Assembly: GCA_025890175.1 (NCBI GenBank)
Contig: JANPYM010000001.1
Location: 1,404,999-1,468,998, forward strand
Reading direction: 5' to 3'
DNA length: 64,000 nucleotides
Source of the DNA: Ciborinia camelliae
Taxonomy: Eukaryota; Ascomycota; Leotiomycetes; Helotiales; Sclerotiniaceae
How positions within the stretch are numbered: position 1 is the stretch's first letter; each line of letters starts with the position of its first letter. Below are positions 24,827 through 36,430 of this stretch, piece by piece. The notes under the pieces were generated by a model. It was not told the DNA's origin. It made no database searches and saw only the letters and a program-made list of their open reading frames with translations. The position numbers were made by a program, and so were the translations under genes.

Positions 24827-26001
24827 ATGCCAGATGTTCTCCCATGGAGACCTTCTACTCGCAGGTATCCTGTTGAGTATCAGTCTCAGGCCGGTACGAT
24901 GCTCCAGTTTCTGCTAAAAAATGCCAAACCTCCCTTCCGCAGGGCCGATAGGAAGGTCGAGTTTCAATCCTGCCTCGATAATATTCGCAAGGAGCTCAAG
25001 TTAATTCACAATGAATGTGTCTTGGATTATCTTTCGGAATTACTTACCTGGAACAAATATTGTAAGTTCAATGGATTCCTCTCACAATAGGATTCTCCAA
25101 GTCGAGATCGCGCTAATAGCGTCATCTGATGTAGTTCCCAACATGACTTTTGTCGGAGAACTCCCTCCTGAGCAACAGGAATGCCTCGATTATATGTACC
25201 ACATCGATTTATCCAGTTGGCTTCTAATGACCAAAGTAAAAGGCAAGGTGAAACGAGTTAGGTCAGCTGTACGATTGCTTCAAAAGGCGGCTCAGAGAGC
25301 AGACAAAGCCAAAAGAGAGGCCAAAAAAGGCACATTAATTGTCGAGGCCAAGAATCCTCCGAGGGTCTTTGCTAAACAGCTTGCGGAAATGACCAATTGG
25401 GACTTCGAGATGTCGGCTACTCAGGATCAAACTGCCAAGTCCCTTGCAGAAAGCTCTAACATCGACCCAACTCTTGAGACAAAAGATCTCCCATTGGTTG
25501 AATCAATTGATGCCCCTCTGAGTCCAGAAGTAAAACACCTTGGTGGACTGACAATTTCCAACACTCCACCGTCGAGATCTTCTACAACGTGCTGGGTATC
25601 CTGCTGGTGTTGCTGGTGCTGCCATGAATGCTGTTGCAAGCGTGAGAGATTACCGAATGCTCAAGGCGAGGCAGCTGATCCCTTTGCAGAAACCTCCAAC
25701 ATGGAAACAACCCCTGAGGAAGAAGCAGCTCTCGCACTTTTGGAATAGGTGTTGGAAGCCTTGTCGTTGGTGTGGTGATACGACCCATCTTGGACCTCAC
25801 TGTACCTCTCCACCAGATCAAGTATTGTTGCCGAAGAAGAGACAACTAAAAGAAGCCAAGGCGAAGGCTAGAAAGGAGGCTTGCAATAGAAAACCGGATG
25901 AGATGAACAATGAACCGAAATCCCGATTGCCATATTGGCCGGCTGGAATTTCCTTCGAGGAAAGAATTGAGACTCTACATGATCTCTGGTGGAACGGCTA
26001 A
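24827..26001 (+). CDS. Zinc-knuckle protein of unknown function (3' exon structure uncertain)
   Basis: Exon 1 (24827-25061) and exon 2 (from 25135) are clear: a GTAAGT donor, GATGTAG acceptor and matching phase join TWNKY to FPNMTFVGELPPEQQECL. Exon 2 then encodes a Lys/Arg/Ala-rich helix (KAAQRADKAKREAKKG) and an acidic stretch. A second frame (to 26001) carries a CX2CX4HX4C zinc knuckle, CRWCGDTTHLGPHC, followed by a basic helix. The two frames join in phase if an intron starts at the weak GTATCC donor at 25596 and ends at 25674 or 25689, giving about 335-340 aa. Without that intron, exon 2 stops at 25748. CCHC knuckles usually bind single-stranded nucleic acid. I do not recognise the protein. 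It opens the accessory cluster. Confidence 0.55.
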
Positions 26002-26651
26002 ATTTGATGGTGAAATTTGGTTCAAGACGGGGTATTTTGTGGCGAACATTGGTAATTTGCTGCATATCTTTGCTTCGCTGCAATTTCGGATTGGGTTGGT
26101 GATCCAAATATCTCATTTGTATCATATTTGGCTTGGTCTTGCTGTCTATGAGAGGGTAGCGATATATTCTATCATAACTTGTAATAGACCAAGAATCAAA
26201 CTGAGTGTCTTGTTCATATGCGTGAATTCCCTGCAGTACATATTAAATGATCTGGTCCCGAATATAGCAGAACGAGGGATGTAGGTTGAAAATTGGAGTG
26301 TTCTGAGGATTTCTTGGTGTGTCGAGAATGAATGAACCATTTTTGTTTTGCAACTTGTTTTGATACCGAAAGTATGAGGAAAGACCTCGAAGAACTCCCA
26401 TGAAAGAAGATGCATTATCTGAGAAAGGAGGAAAGCCTAGCCAAAAATATCTCCCCAGTCTAATAAATTCATGCTTCACTCAATCAAAATTCACTCAAAG
26501 CTCTATCCCCATGAGTCGCAGGCGCAATTGGTCGCGAAGTCCATATTTAGATTGTGGCCTTACCGCTTTCGGTTAATCCACCTCCAGGTCCCTCCCGTTT
26601 GCTTTCACTTTGATCAATTTCAACAAAACATCAATAAAAAGTTGATAAAAT
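26002..26651. other. Intergenic
   Basis: The 3' flank of the zinc-knuckle gene and upstream flank of the next gene. Open frames at 25910-26284 and 26243-26479 have no supporting features. Confidence 0.5.
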
Positions 26652-28170
26652 ATGACAAAACCACAAATGAATAAGCCAAAGTTTCTGAAATCTTCTCATC
26701 GCAATGGTGAGCCTGATGGAAATCGCCCTGAGATGAAAGGTATGCCAAGTAAGTCGTATAATCGAGAAGAAATGTGTATATCAATGACTGATGGATCTCA
26801 GGTGGGCATTATGGAGGAGACCTTTCAGATTTTTCTGATGCATCCAGAAGGTCGACTGAAGATGTTAAGAATGATAAAACTGATAGAGCTAACGCCCTTC
26901 TCAACCGACGGGATCTAATTGCTGAGAGACTTGGTCCATCTCCAAAGACATCCTTGGATCAAATGTTTGGATATCACCGCCCACCACACCATGCGCCATT
27001 TGTTACTGACCCTTGCCACCTGCCACGTCCGAGATATGGCTGGAAAGATGTGCCTGCCTGGGACGGTGTAGCTGGATATACCATCCCATATTTCTCAGTA
27101 TTGATTCGCCATCCTCATGCTTGGCCTTCTCTATCTGGCGGAGCTGGGGTTCATACTCTGCCCAATCTCCGTAGGTCTGCCGTGAAAGCCTTCCTGAAAG
27201 AGGATAGTAGATTTGATAGCTTTTTCTGCTTCCGCCTTGCTGGCCCCCCACCAGATGAAAAGAACCAGAGATCTTTTACAGTCGTGAACTTTGACCATAC
27301 CAAACCTCATTCTCACAGCGTACCATCAAAGTGCGTGGATCTTCTTCGGGATCTGATGCCATTCGCTGAACACTATAAGGATAAGGCTGAGCGGTCTCCA
27401 CAGGATCAAAAATTTCAGAGAATTGATGAAGCATTTGAAGAGTGGCTGAAGGACAATGGTCGCATGGTTGCTTATCAAGGGAGAAAGGATCATTCTACCA
27501 GATCTATGGACCCATCGACATATGGACCACAAAAGCCTACTGGAAAGAGGAAGAGACAGATATCACCAAGCTCTGAGAATGATGGCAGATCAAGCAGACA
27601 AAGGCTTCAAGAATCGGTATCCAAATTACCTCTGTCCGAAGTACCTGAATCAAAAGTATCAGATACAATTACAGCCGAAACAAAATCTCTCCCACCACCT
27701 CCTCCGATGAAGCAAGAAACTGCCACTGACCCCCGTCATGATTCTCCCACGGTGGCCATTGTCTCTGCTGATCTAAGACAATGTACCCAGAGCCGAGCTA
27801 CTGAGCTGGATATACAAGTAAGCATCCCCTCCCTCTATTATGTTATTCATGTGCAGAGGCTAATATATGTAATCAACACAGGTTCGTCGACGTGTACAAA
27901 AGCACTACGATGAGAAGTACACCAAGAAGGATCTGATCAAAGCAGTAGTTAGGGATACTGGTATTTCTATTATAGGTGCCGAACCTCCTGAATTGTCTTT
28001 ATCTGTGAGTCTTCTTTTCTTTACTCTCCCCAATAATTGAAAGCCAAGAGCTGATCTATATGCAGGACCGTCAAGTTATGGCAAATCGCTACCAAGGAAC
28101 ATATACTGAAGACGAGCTTTTGGCACTACTGGATCAAGACTTTCATATTTGGGCCAAGGATGCTGAATAA
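26652..28170 (+). CDS. Cluster family protein, copy 1 (Pro-rich linker plus paired C-terminal motif)
   Basis: Four exons, 26652-26748, 26802-27817, 27882-28004 and 28066-28170, 446 aa, all phases consistent. I recognise no named domain. The N-terminal part is Trp/Pro/His-rich (WKDVPAWDGVAGYTIPYF) and then has LKEDSRFDSFFCF and LLRDLMPFAEHYK, both matching the protein at 29904-31295. A basic, nuclear-localisation-like KRKRQ is followed by a Ser-rich region and LPPPPPMK. The last two exons (123 and 105 nt, phase 0) encode related motifs: RRRVQKHYDEKYTKKDL and ANRYQGTYTEDELLALL, the second ending DQDFHIWAKDAE. Exon sizes, phases and motifs match the genes at 34224-34978 and 36940-38271, so these are paralogues. 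Function unknown; a nuclear role is only suggested by the basic patches. Confidence 0.8.
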
Positions 28171-29903
28171 AGGCTGGGGACGCGGCTGATATTGATTGCG
28201 GATTGGTGGAATGGGTGGGAATCAAGGATTGGAGTCGAAACTCTGAATTGGGCTTTACATACAGTTCATCTGAATTATATCTCTATTAGCAGTGGCCAGG
28301 CTGCATCAATGAAAGCTTCATGAAGAAATTCAACCCTTTATTCATTGATAGAGTGATTTCTTGGAACAGATCTGGGTTCAATCTTTGTTCAATCATGTGA
28401 AGTCAAGAGGAAGATTGTACAAGTATTTTTTGATGAATATACAAAGTGGGAGTGAATTCTAATTCTAGCTTAGCGGCTTCGCTAAATTTGTCACGGTTTT
28501 GAGGGTATGAAGAATCTTAAATGTAAGATATATTAACCAAATAATTTTATTTTAGTTTTCTAAAGCTATTGAAAAGATAGAGTATTGAAATACAATTCTT
28601 TGCATGTAAAAATTATCAAGATTCAATGTGTTTTGATGGAGTGGTATAGAAATGAAATATGTATCACCAACATTCACCTCCCCTCATGTCAAATGGTAAT
28701 ATGCTTCATATGCTTCAACTCAGATCCTCCAACTATGGAGATTTGTTTATATTGACAGATCCACATATCTTTATATAAAAAAATTCCAATTTGCTCTTAA
28801 TAAGATGAAAAATCTTATGTACAATTGGCAGATGTATACCTGTCCATCTATCCATTAATTTGAGGGAATTGATTTCACCGTAGCTGACGCTTACATTTCG
28901 ATCCGACCTCACACTTCAGGAAATACAACTTGTTCTATCCGGAGACTCGATCGATATGACAATTTTTACAGCACTTGCTGGAATACCTTGAGATATATGA
29001 GAAGATTTAAGTTGACACTGAAGTCCCTTCAGCCAACATGAAAGCCTCCCTCGATGTATTGATTCAAGGAAGAGATATGAAAAATTGATTGGTATGTTAG
29101 ACCACCTCCCTAGAAAGTTAAGGAAAAACTTCAGAAATCTTCTACGCTGTGAGGGATGGTCCGGATGGACGAAGGAATCAAGTTCTATGACAAGCTAACC
29201 ATCTTCATCCCTTAGTATCCTGTTCTCCACCATATGGCTAGACTTCTCACCTCCGACATTCCTCATTCGATTAAGACCAGCAGTACAAGGTTGGATTTCA
29301 AATCTTGGAATTGTCGTTAATACTGGCAGGTAGGTTACCTTTTTTATATAGACGAGTATGGGACTGACAAGAAGCTGCAGTTATTAATTACATCTTGCAT
29401 TCGAAAACTTCGATACCTGGAGTTAAAGATTAATGATATATACCTCTAGTATTGTAAAACTTTTGATCTGGTATATTGAAGGAGTTTGCTTAACTGGGCT
29501 TCTTTTATCACTAGTTTTCAGATAGTTCATACCATATCAATAAAATTAAAGCTAAGCTACAAACTGTTTTCCTTTATTGCCCGTCCTTGCCAGTCCTTGC
29601 CAGTTCTTCCGGTACTTCCACTCCTTGCCAGTTCTTGCCAGTTCTTCCGGTGCTTCCACTCCTTGCCATTCCTTGCCAATCCACCAATATCATTTACTAG
29701 ATATAAGTAAACCATCAATCGATTGTAAATATCAACAACTCTGTATCCAGTTTTTCAAAGAACATATTTATAATTAAATTACTATACTTTAACAATAATA
29801 CCTAACAAATCACACGATCTACTTTTTCAAATATACTTTTATTTGTTAAATCTAACGAATAAACCAAATTCACATTCGTTATATATATACCTAAATCTTT
29901 TTT
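28171..29903. other. Intergenic, increasingly AT-rich, with relic motifs
   Basis: No intact gene. Composition becomes AT-rich towards 29900. A minus-strand frame at about 29721-29775 (MFFEKLDTELL) resembles the second C-terminal motif of the cluster family and may be a mutated remnant of the last exon of the neighbouring gene. A TTGCCAG-rich minisatellite lies at 29577-29685. Confidence 0.45.
29577..29685. repeat. Minisatellite rich in CCTTGCCAGTTCTTCCGG units
   Basis: Two long copies of a roughly 45-nt unit made of CCTTGCCAGT and CTTCCGGTRCTTCCA segments, plus partial copies. TGCCAG is the same hexamer (reverse complement CTGGCA) that is enriched through the neighbouring genes. Confidence 0.75.
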
Positions 29904-31295
29904 TCATATTTTACAAAATTGTACTCGAATATATAATTTATTATATTTTTTAACAAAAATAAAAAGAATCTAAAAAGTATAAATTAGTAATTGTATTAAA
30001 GTGATAAACAAAAGTATTTACAGAAAATCTGATACCAGGAATACTATATCCATATTGAAATGGTGCGGAGGGAAGAGGAGGAGTGATGCCTGTGAATGAA
30101 AATTCAGAAGCGCCAGATTGTATACCAGTCATACCAGTAGATCTACCTGATTCTGTTGCCATCGAAGATCGACGGTTGATGCCAGAACCCGTAATCATGA
30201 GAGGTGGAGGTGAAGGGGGGGCTGTCATAGGAGGTGGAGGAGGTGGAGGAGTACCAAGATCAGCAAGGAATTGACCAGCTGATGTCATACCAGGGAAACG
30301 AGGTATAGAATGGTAGTAATGGGGGGTACCAGGCACGGATGGGGTCGATGGTCGATATGGGAGGCTAGGAGAGGCTGATCCAAGCCCGACTCCAATAGAA
30401 TTGGAAGAGGAAAATCTGTAAGATCGACCAGCATGACTTTCGATACCAGCTCTACGCGAATCCGGATGATTCTGAGTTCTACCAGAATCCCGAAGAGGAC
30501 TAAAACCTCTTTGTGGAATATCCCGACCCATACCCTTGTCAGAGTCATAGTCATAACCCCTACTACCAGAAACCTCATCCACATCCATACCAGAATTACC
30601 AACGTTAGGAAATTCAAAAGACTTTGGGTGAGGGAGCTCACGGTGACGTCCCAAATATGCCTTAAATGCGACGTCGATTGTAGGTGGCTCGTCAGCATTC
30701 TGATTCCAGTCTCTATGGCTTGCCAGCGTTCTCTTGTACTCTGCCAGGAAGTTCATGATAGATGCCAGATCTGCCAGTATATATGGCTTTCTTACGTTTT
30801 GGTAAAAGCCTGATCGAACACAGATGTGAGCGATAACCAGACTCGCGCCCTTCCCCTTATCAACTTCTTTTTCACAGATCGTAAAAAAAATCTCGATTCT
30901 AATACAAGATTGGCTTTTTGAAAATCAATGATGAATTCAGATACCTATCGTTTCCCAATAGTAAGGAGAAATATCTGTGGGTGCCTTAACACCATACCAA
31001 AAAATGAAATCAATAAACCTTTTTGATTCTTTCAACTTTATAATAATACCCTCATTCGATTGGATATTACCTAGTGATGTAGTAAACTTGTTGGCCCGTT
31101 GCCAAACAAAGTACCAGAGCCAAATTTTAATCATTGATTTGCCGTTTGTCTTAGAATTAGATCGGTCGGATCGGCGTGCCTGTCGAGGTCGGACTCCTCG
31201 TACGTACGTATACGCTTCTTGTCATCCATACCAGTATCAGAATCTACCCGATTTACCTGATCTGTATCCATTCGCTTTCGTTTTTGTGATGCCAT
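29904..31295 (-). CDS. Cluster family protein, copy 2, with decayed AT-rich last exon
   Basis: Proposed minus-strand exons: 31295-31257, 31149-30945, 30866-30022 and 29969-29904, giving 384 aa. The first junction makes KRKRMDTDQTNGK, matching KRKAQDISGTNQPK of the gene at 36940-38271. Exon 2 has LKESKRFIDFIFW, matching LKEDSRFDSFFCF of the gene at 26652. Exon 3 has SLVIAHICVRSG and LASIMNFLAEYKR, then a Ser/Arg region and a linker GTPPPPPPPMTAPPSPPP. After a phase-0 GTAAAT donor and a perfect TACTAAT...TTTTTAG acceptor, the last exon encodes VKKYNKLYI, a decayed version of the family motif (QKHYDEKYT), then stops early. The second motif exon is lost. This copy is probably a degenerating gene. 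The two upstream introns use weak acceptors (CTAAG, GAAAAAG). Confidence 0.6.
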
Positions 31296-32058
31296 GATGA
31301 AAGTAAGGAAGGTTATGATATGATGTTTGGAGGGTGGGGATGATGGAAAATCTATGATCAGGTATTTTCGAGTTGGAGTTGGAGTTGGAGGTTTAGGTAA
31401 GGCTGAAGAATCTATAGCAGCAACGTGATTCTACGCGATTCTAGTCTCCGAGGCAAGACTATTTACCTACCTACCTAGTATGTACTCCATCAAATCAAGT
31501 CTTACAGTTACAAAAATAATAGTTATGGACTCACGTAATAATATTCTCAAATGTAGAGAGATTAGAATCAGTAATACTAACCAACCAACCTCAACTTCCT
31601 TCAACTCTCTTAGGTATAGCTTCAGTAGCTGCTGGTAAAATGGGAATATTGAGGTATTGGGGTGATGAGGATCCGGCGTGAGGCTCTTTTGAGCCTGAAG
31701 AATCGGCATCCACCTATAAATATATTTAGTCAAGAGGCCTAACCTCTTGCAAACTTTAGCCTTTCTACACAACTAACAAGACTTCTGGATCCATGGGATT
31801 TCACCGGTGATATTGATTGGAGGACAAATTAGCTGGATGGTACAATATATGAATGGTATAATACATGTACATGGATAATGCGCGGGTAATAGATATAAAT
31901 ATAGCTTTCCGAATCATATCAATATTTCTTCAGATATTACCGGGTATCATCAACCAGAACCAGGAACTCGCCAACTTATTAACTACCAGATACCATCAAC
32001 CAGGAACTCGCCAACTTATTAACTACCAGATACCATCAACCAGGAACTCGCCAACTTA
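31296..32058. other. Intergenic with tandem repeat at its right end
   Basis: Lies between two minus-strand genes. GTTGGAGTTG repeats occur near 31370-31392. The 101-codon minus frame at 31467-31772 has no recognisable features and is not accepted. Confidence 0.5.
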
Positions 32059-32069
32059 TTAACTACCAG
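31943..32069. repeat. 40-nt tandem repeat, three copies, overlapping a stop codon
   Basis: Two identical 40-nt copies (31990-32029 and 32030-32069) follow a slightly diverged first copy (31943-31989). The unit contains CAACCAGGAACTCGCCAAC and TTAACTACCAG. The last copy supplies the final codons and TAA stop of the coiled-coil gene on the minus strand. Confidence 0.9.
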
Positions 32070-33852
32070 AATCCCCTCTTTTAAAGTCAGTAACTGCCCG
32101 AATGGAAAAGCCATCTGCACCAGGCTTGATCTGAATGCATGTTGTTCTCCTGGTAACTTCACACCATTCACAAGTCGTTAGATCAGACTTGCCCCTATCT
32201 GCTGTCTTAGCATTTGTTTCGATTGTGACCGCGAAACATTTCCACTGATCTTTACCAATCCTTCCCCCATTTGCAAATACCGACCAGAGCTTCATCTTCT
32301 CAACCTGAGCCATATGCCCCAGAATTGTAACCAGAATTTTTTCAACGTCTGAACCATCCGCGATGACAAAGTCGTAAAATGGGTTGAAAATACTTGATAC
32401 CAGCTTACACCATTGTTGGTTTGTCGTCAAATCTGGACTCAACCCATCTTTTAATGAATAACAAGTTGAATAGGTTTTTCTTCTCTTGTTCGGACCAAGT
32501 TCGGAAGTTTGCTTGAGAGTCACCAGCTCTTCCTTCGTAGCCTGATATTCACTTGCCAGCGTTTCTTTGTCTTTAACCAGTTGATCTCTCGTGGATTCGA
32601 GTTGCGATACCTGGGTTTTGAGTTGCGATACCTGGGCTTCGAGTTCGGAATATGCAGTGTCCAACTCGGATTTGGCCGTTACCAAGTTTTGATATGAGTC
32701 TTCCTTCTCTTCTACCTGTCGTTGAAGATTAACCTTCTCAGATTCTAATCTACCAGTCTTTTCTTCGATAAGTTTGGTGGTTAAAGAATCCCATCCGTCC
32801 CGAAAATTATCTAACTAAAAAATGAAATCAGCAATGATATATTCACTAGGATCGTGTGACCTTACCTTAGTCAAAATACCACCAATACCTTCCTTTGCCA
32901 AAACCTCCTCCTTTACCCGTAGCTCCTTCTCTTTGTTACCCAGATCTCTCAATCTTTCTCTCAATCCAGTCTTTCCCTCTTCCAATATCTCTTTTTCCTC
33001 TTCTAATACCAGCTTTTCCTCTTCCAAATTATTGCTTTCTCTTGCCAGCTTTTTTCTTTCTCCATCAAACTCCTTCTTCCAATCTGCCAGCTTTCTCACT
33101 TCATCATCATGACATTTTCTTGAATCTGCCAGCTCCCTCTTCGCTTCTTCCAATTCCTTCTCACTCCGTGCCAGCTCGGTATCCCTTACACCTAAATCTC
33201 TCGCATGGTTGGAAACCTCATCAATAGCTTCTACCAGGGTTGTTCTTTGATCTTTTACCAGACGGAAAATCTGTAGTAATCCATTTATTCCCATGTCGTA
33301 CATGTCCTGAGCTTTCAATAGACCTGGATCTTCATCTACTGATTGTAACCTGGTGATCGTATCGGAAGCAGCCGCCACGGCAGATTCAGATAATTGGATG
33401 ATATTTTGATCGAATTTCGAAAAAAAGGTTTCCAGGTAAGTGATACCAGAGGATTCGTGTAATGAAGGAGTAGTTTGTGGATGGTGATTCGATCTTCCAG
33501 TGGAATTCGATGATACTTTGCCAGTTGCCTGGGTTGTCTGGGTTGCCTGGGTTGCGTTTATTTGCACACGATAAGATGATTCTGTGACTATTGGTGCTCT
33601 GAGCTCTCTACCAGGTGTATGTGAGGTTGGTGATCTCGTAACACGTCGGTGTGTACTTGTGTTGAAAGATGTACCGGATGTTGGTGCCAGGTGTGTTGTA
33701 TGTGCAGCATTTCCTCTGGAAGATTGTGCCATTTGTCTTTCGAGTGCCAGATCTGCTGGCGGTATAGGAGGACGGTGCTTTCTAGTAATTTGAGATATAC
33801 CAGGCAATGCATTTTGCGATTCTGGAGTAGATTCTGGAGTTGGTGTAGACAT
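32059..33852 (-). CDS. Coiled-coil protein of unknown function with Cys-rich C-terminus
   Basis: Two exons, 33852-32866 and 32814-32059, phase-0 junction, 51-nt intron, 580 aa. The N-terminal 150 residues are Ser/Thr/Pro-rich and disordered (MSTPTPESTPESQN). A helical region follows (YLETFFSKFDQNIIQLSESA), then a long charged coiled coil spanning both exons (KKLARESNNLEEEKLVLEEE; SELEAQVSQLKTQVSQLEST) that includes a 7-residue repeat, EAQVSQL/KTQVSQL. After KRRK comes a compact domain with WCKLVSSIFNPFYDFVIADG and a Cys cluster CEWCEVTRRTTC. I recognise no family. An upstream in-frame non-ATG extension was ignored. The sense strand is strongly enriched in CTGGYA, as in the flanking cluster genes. 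Confidence 0.8.
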
Positions 33853-34223
33853 TTTGCTGGTTGATAGAATGTTGTGTTTTTTTTTAAATTCTACCCATAT
33901 AAAATTCAGATCAATACTCACCACCATGAGCAACATGACTTTTTTTTGGTACACTTACAAATCTGCCATTGAATGATCAGTTTGAGTGAATGATTACAAG
34001 TCAATATTATTTGGCAACACATGGGAAATTTTCACTGTTACCATAGTTAATAAGATATCTAATCGAGCAGCTCTCTCCATACAAATTTGTATGACAATGG
34101 CTGCTGTTATTCCACATCACTCAAATCTATCTTCATATTGACGTATTTGGTATTGAAAGGTAACAGATTTTGCACTCGTCATTTATATTTATTCTAGTCG
34201 ATCAATCGACATAAGGTTGAATT
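33853..34223. other. Divergent intergenic region
   Basis: Upstream DNA between the coiled-coil gene (-) and the next family gene (+). An ATG near 34092 could start a short first exon of the plus-strand gene (a GTAACA donor near 34161 and TTCTAG near 34197), but the phases are not convincing. Confidence 0.4.
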
Positions 34224-34978
34224 GTGGAGTATTTATCTATATATACGAGTAAATTTCGTTCCATTCTCTTAAGCGACCTGATTCTGCGACAAGTTCTCGA
34301 TTCTCAACTTTCAGAGTTTACTCATTACCCAGGTGTCAACAACATCAAAATTATTCAAGGACCAGTACGTGGTGGTAAGTTTGGCACTGGCGTCAGCTAT
34401 ACTACTCCTTCTGGTGGTCCACGTGCTGGTATGATATCTTCCTCTGGTAATACACCTGGTTTACCTGCGCCTCCTCCTACTGGCAATCCCCCACCTCCTC
34501 CTGCTGGCAAGCATCTTGGGTTGGGTAGCTCCTCTTGGGCACCTGGTAATGCTTCTGGCACACCACCACCTCCCCCCCAGCCACCACTCTTGTTGCTGGT
34601 ACACGTTCCGTAAGTAATCCATCGTTCTGATGCTCATGAATACAACTAATTATTCAACTTATAGATTCAGGCACAAATGTATTCCCGTTACGACGGGAAG
34701 TTCACTCTGGTACAATTGTGTCAACTTCTCTGGCACGATCTCCGTATCGGTACTGAGGGTACTTCTCCTGACCCTACTCTGGTACAAGTTCCTGCTGGTG
34801 TCATATCTGGTACAAAATCTGTAAGTTACAACTTTCCCAATTGTATCACGATTATAATGGCTAATTATTATTCTTTTAGGATTTGCTGGCTTTGAGACAG
34901 AAATACTCTTATCAGTATACTCTGGTAGAATTAGGTGAGAAGATGTGGGAGGACTTTGGCATCTCTCTTGTTGAGTAA
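34224..34978 (+). CDS. Cluster family protein, copy 3, 5' part incomplete or broken
   Basis: The last two exons are solid: 34665-34820 (156 nt, phase 0) encodes MYSRYDGKFTLVQLCQLLWH, and 34880-34978 (99 nt) encodes RQKYSYQYTLVELGEKMWED followed by FGISLVE. Both match the paired C-terminal motifs of the neighbouring genes. The preceding frame (34224-34609) is Gly/Ser/Pro-rich (GLPAPPPTGNPPPPPAGK), like the family linker. It has no ATG before 34431 and is out of phase with exon 34665 unless one of two things holds. Either the run of seven C at 34572-34578 carries a one-base error or frameshift, or an intron ends at CCCCCAG (34580) with a donor at 34447. The N-terminal domain seen in the paralogues is absent. 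Confidence 0.55.
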
Positions 34979-36364
34979 ATCGTGCTGGTATAGATGGTTC
35001 TGGTATGGATAGTACGGGTATGAATGGTTGGGGTAAGGGGGTTGGTTAAGGCACTTTACGCATTTCAATTTTACGGAAGATGGTATCTCTGGTATTTACT
35101 AGGCATCAGTTATTGATGAATTTACTATCTTCCAACTATTTGTCCTTCTTCATGTGAACTTGCACGACAGTCTGTTTCTCACTCACATATGCCCTGACAA
35201 TTTGGTGAAGCATGAATCCTAAATTCCGAAAACTTCATCGTCTCTCAGCATTCATTGTATATACATATAACCCATAATAACATGGATGCTGGTAGCATTA
35301 ATGGTTATAGTTACTTTTGATCTCTGATATGTCTTAAACCTTGGTGGCTTTCAGCAAAATCTCGAATTTTAACTTATACCCACCACGTATCTCCAATCAT
35401 TATTGTTTTAATCTCACATTGGCTTTTAACTCTAGACTCACCATTAGTAACATATATAATACAGCAATCTATGCCGATGACCTACCTATCTTTGCACTCG
35501 AATCTCTGTCCGCACCTCAAATCCAGCATATCATACTCGATTCCCAGTACCGAATCCCAATCACTATGTGAGAACGTGTGAAAAAGATCATAGCACCGCG
35601 ATTTGACTCTTGAACGAGATTGATAATACTTTATGAGCAAACAGTTATTCTCTTTTATTAGGTAGAAAAGCGCAAGCGGTCAGGTACGTAATATAAGGAT
35701 AGGATATAGATATAATAATTTATAAACTCCTCTGTTGCATCTCTCCTGCCTCCAAAATGCTAATGACTGGCCGGTAGACGAGTCGGGACCACGAATCTCT
35801 TTTGCGCCAAAAGACTTAACATATCTTGCATCCTTACCTGCTTTGACAAATCATATTAGATATTACTATATGCTAGTGAAGTCTCGAAGATTGTATGAAT
35901 TACCAAACTTTTCCTTTGTCCCAAAGATTCAACTCAGGTCTTCTGGCTATCCCTACAATGCAAAAGAAGATCACATAGTCACAAGTAGATAATCATTGAC
36001 TGCGGGACACATATGGTAAGGAAAGTTGTTAATTGGACTAGCTGTTAACCATTCTACCAGAAAAATTGAATGTATCCAAAGATACTACTACGTTCATGCC
36101 CATACTAGAGGGAGGAGATGAAAACTTTCGAGTTGGGGGTCAGAAAACTGTACTAGCAAGTGGGTTGAAGAAGATGCTCTGATTGTTTTAGACTACATGC
36201 TTTTATGCTGTTCAAAAGCACGCTAAAATGAAGCTATTCCCAATGCGTATTTCCATACGGTTTCTGGGTCGCGACCACGGAGAGCTTTTATCTACCTACC
36301 GGCCGAATGAGGCAAAGCTTTGAAATTAAACTGATACACTTCACTACCAATTATACGAGAGAGT

Positions 36365-36430
36365 GAGAGTGAGTGAAGCTATACTGAGTGAAGCTATACT
36401 GAGTGAATTTATACTTGGTGAAGTTATAGC
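36365..36430. repeat. 15-nt tandem repeat GAGTGAAGCTATACT
   Basis: Two perfect copies plus diverged copies (GAGTGAATTTATACT, GGTGAAGTTATAG), consistent with a small decaying minisatellite. Confidence 0.75.

Noticed and set aside
30744..30950. Alternative reading frame between family copy 2 exons (ANLVLESRFF...)
   Set aside because: It is open and joins the previous exon, but leads to a stop and cannot be spliced in phase to the downstream domain. The other frame matches the paralogues.
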